A DNA stretch of 6,146 nucleotides from Candidatus Rifleibacteriota bacterium (GTDB lineage Bacteria; Riflebacteria; Ozemobacteria; Ozemobacterales; Ozemobacteraceae). The stretch is taken from positions 1-6,146 of the forward strand of contig JAKJFO010000238.1 of the NCBI GenBank assembly GCA_022704885.1. Reading direction: 5' to 3'. Shown piece after piece: positions 6,090 to 6,146 of this stretch. The position numbers were made by a program, and so were the translations under genes. Each line of letters starts with the position of its first letter. Within the stretch, counting starts at the first letter, position 1. The notes beneath the pieces were generated by a model. That model saw only the letters and a program-made list of their open reading frames with translations, was not told the DNA's origin and ran no database searches.

Positions 6090-6146
6090 ATGGACTATTT
6101 TGTGCATGAGTCTGCCTATGTTGACGACGATGTCAAAATCGGTAAA
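6090..6146 (+). CDS. Start of a WbpD-like hexapeptide-repeat acyltransferase (partial)
   Basis: Only 19 residues are visible: MDYFVHESAYVDDDVKIGK. This resembles the opening of left-handed beta-helix sugar N-acetyltransferases of the WbpD/WlbB type (YFVHESAxVDxxxxIGxGTKIWHF), which acetylate the 3-amino group of UDP-2-acetamido-3-amino-glucuronate in surface-glycan synthesis. The first imperfect hexapeptide repeat (SAYVDDDVKIGK) is seen. Context agrees: it is divergent from a UDP-HexNAc dehydrogenase that could make the first intermediate of that pathway. The ATG at 6090 follows a run of seven G (6076-6082), which would have to serve as the ribosome site. With so little sequence, a related acyltransferase acting on another sugar cannot be excluded. 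Confidence 0.65.
   Translation, partial: MDYFVHESAYVDDDVKIGK

Noticed and set aside
1..6146. CRISPR array, tRNA/rRNA genes, toxin-antitoxin or defence system
   Set aside because: No regularly spaced repeats, cloverleaf, rRNA motifs or defence-type gene pairs were seen on either strand.

Overview
The window appears to be a pile of nested mobile elements that has landed at the edge of a surface-polysaccharide gene cluster. The organism is probably a Gram-negative bacterium: a TviB/WbpO-type UDP-HexNAc 6-dehydrogenase lies divergent from the first codons of a WbpD-like sugar acyltransferase, a pairing typical of O-antigen or capsule loci. Species cannot be named from the sequence.

Layout. Positions 1-1087 (minus strand) hold the first 362 codons of an IS1380-family transposase that runs off the left edge; its non-coding leader contains a long imperfect hairpin and the IS probably ends near 1180. 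Positions 1181-1267 are a short palindrome-rich stretch that may be the remnant of a Tn3-family regulatory or resolution region. From 1268 to 4483 (plus strand) lies a Tn3-family tnpA, and the transposon's 38-bp terminal inverted repeat (4479-4516) overlaps its stop codon. The tnpA gene is broken by a 255-bp non-coding insert (2625-2879) with imperfect terminal inverted repeats that begin TG and end CA, flanked by a 6-bp direct repeat GCATAG. This looks like a miniature (MITE-like) element with IS21-type ends. Removing the insert and one GCATAG copy rebuilds an uninterrupted 984-residue TnpA, the normal length for the family, with a complete DDE triad.

Right of the Tn3 end, chromosomal-type sequence resumes: the nucleotide-sugar dehydrogenase (4524-5903, minus) ends 7 bp from the transposon tip, then a 186-bp divergent intergenic region, then the start of the acyltransferase (6090 onward, plus). 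The two sugar genes probably serve synthesis of an acidic amino sugar (UDP-HexNAcA and derivatives) for a surface glycan.

Order of events read from the nesting: Tn3 inserted just behind the dehydrogenase; later a miniature element inactivated tnpA, and an IS1380 element entered the Tn3 upstream of tnpA. The relative order of these last two cannot be told. I see no new defence or other undescribed multi-gene system here; the most notable item is the 255-bp miniature element and its exact in-frame insertion.
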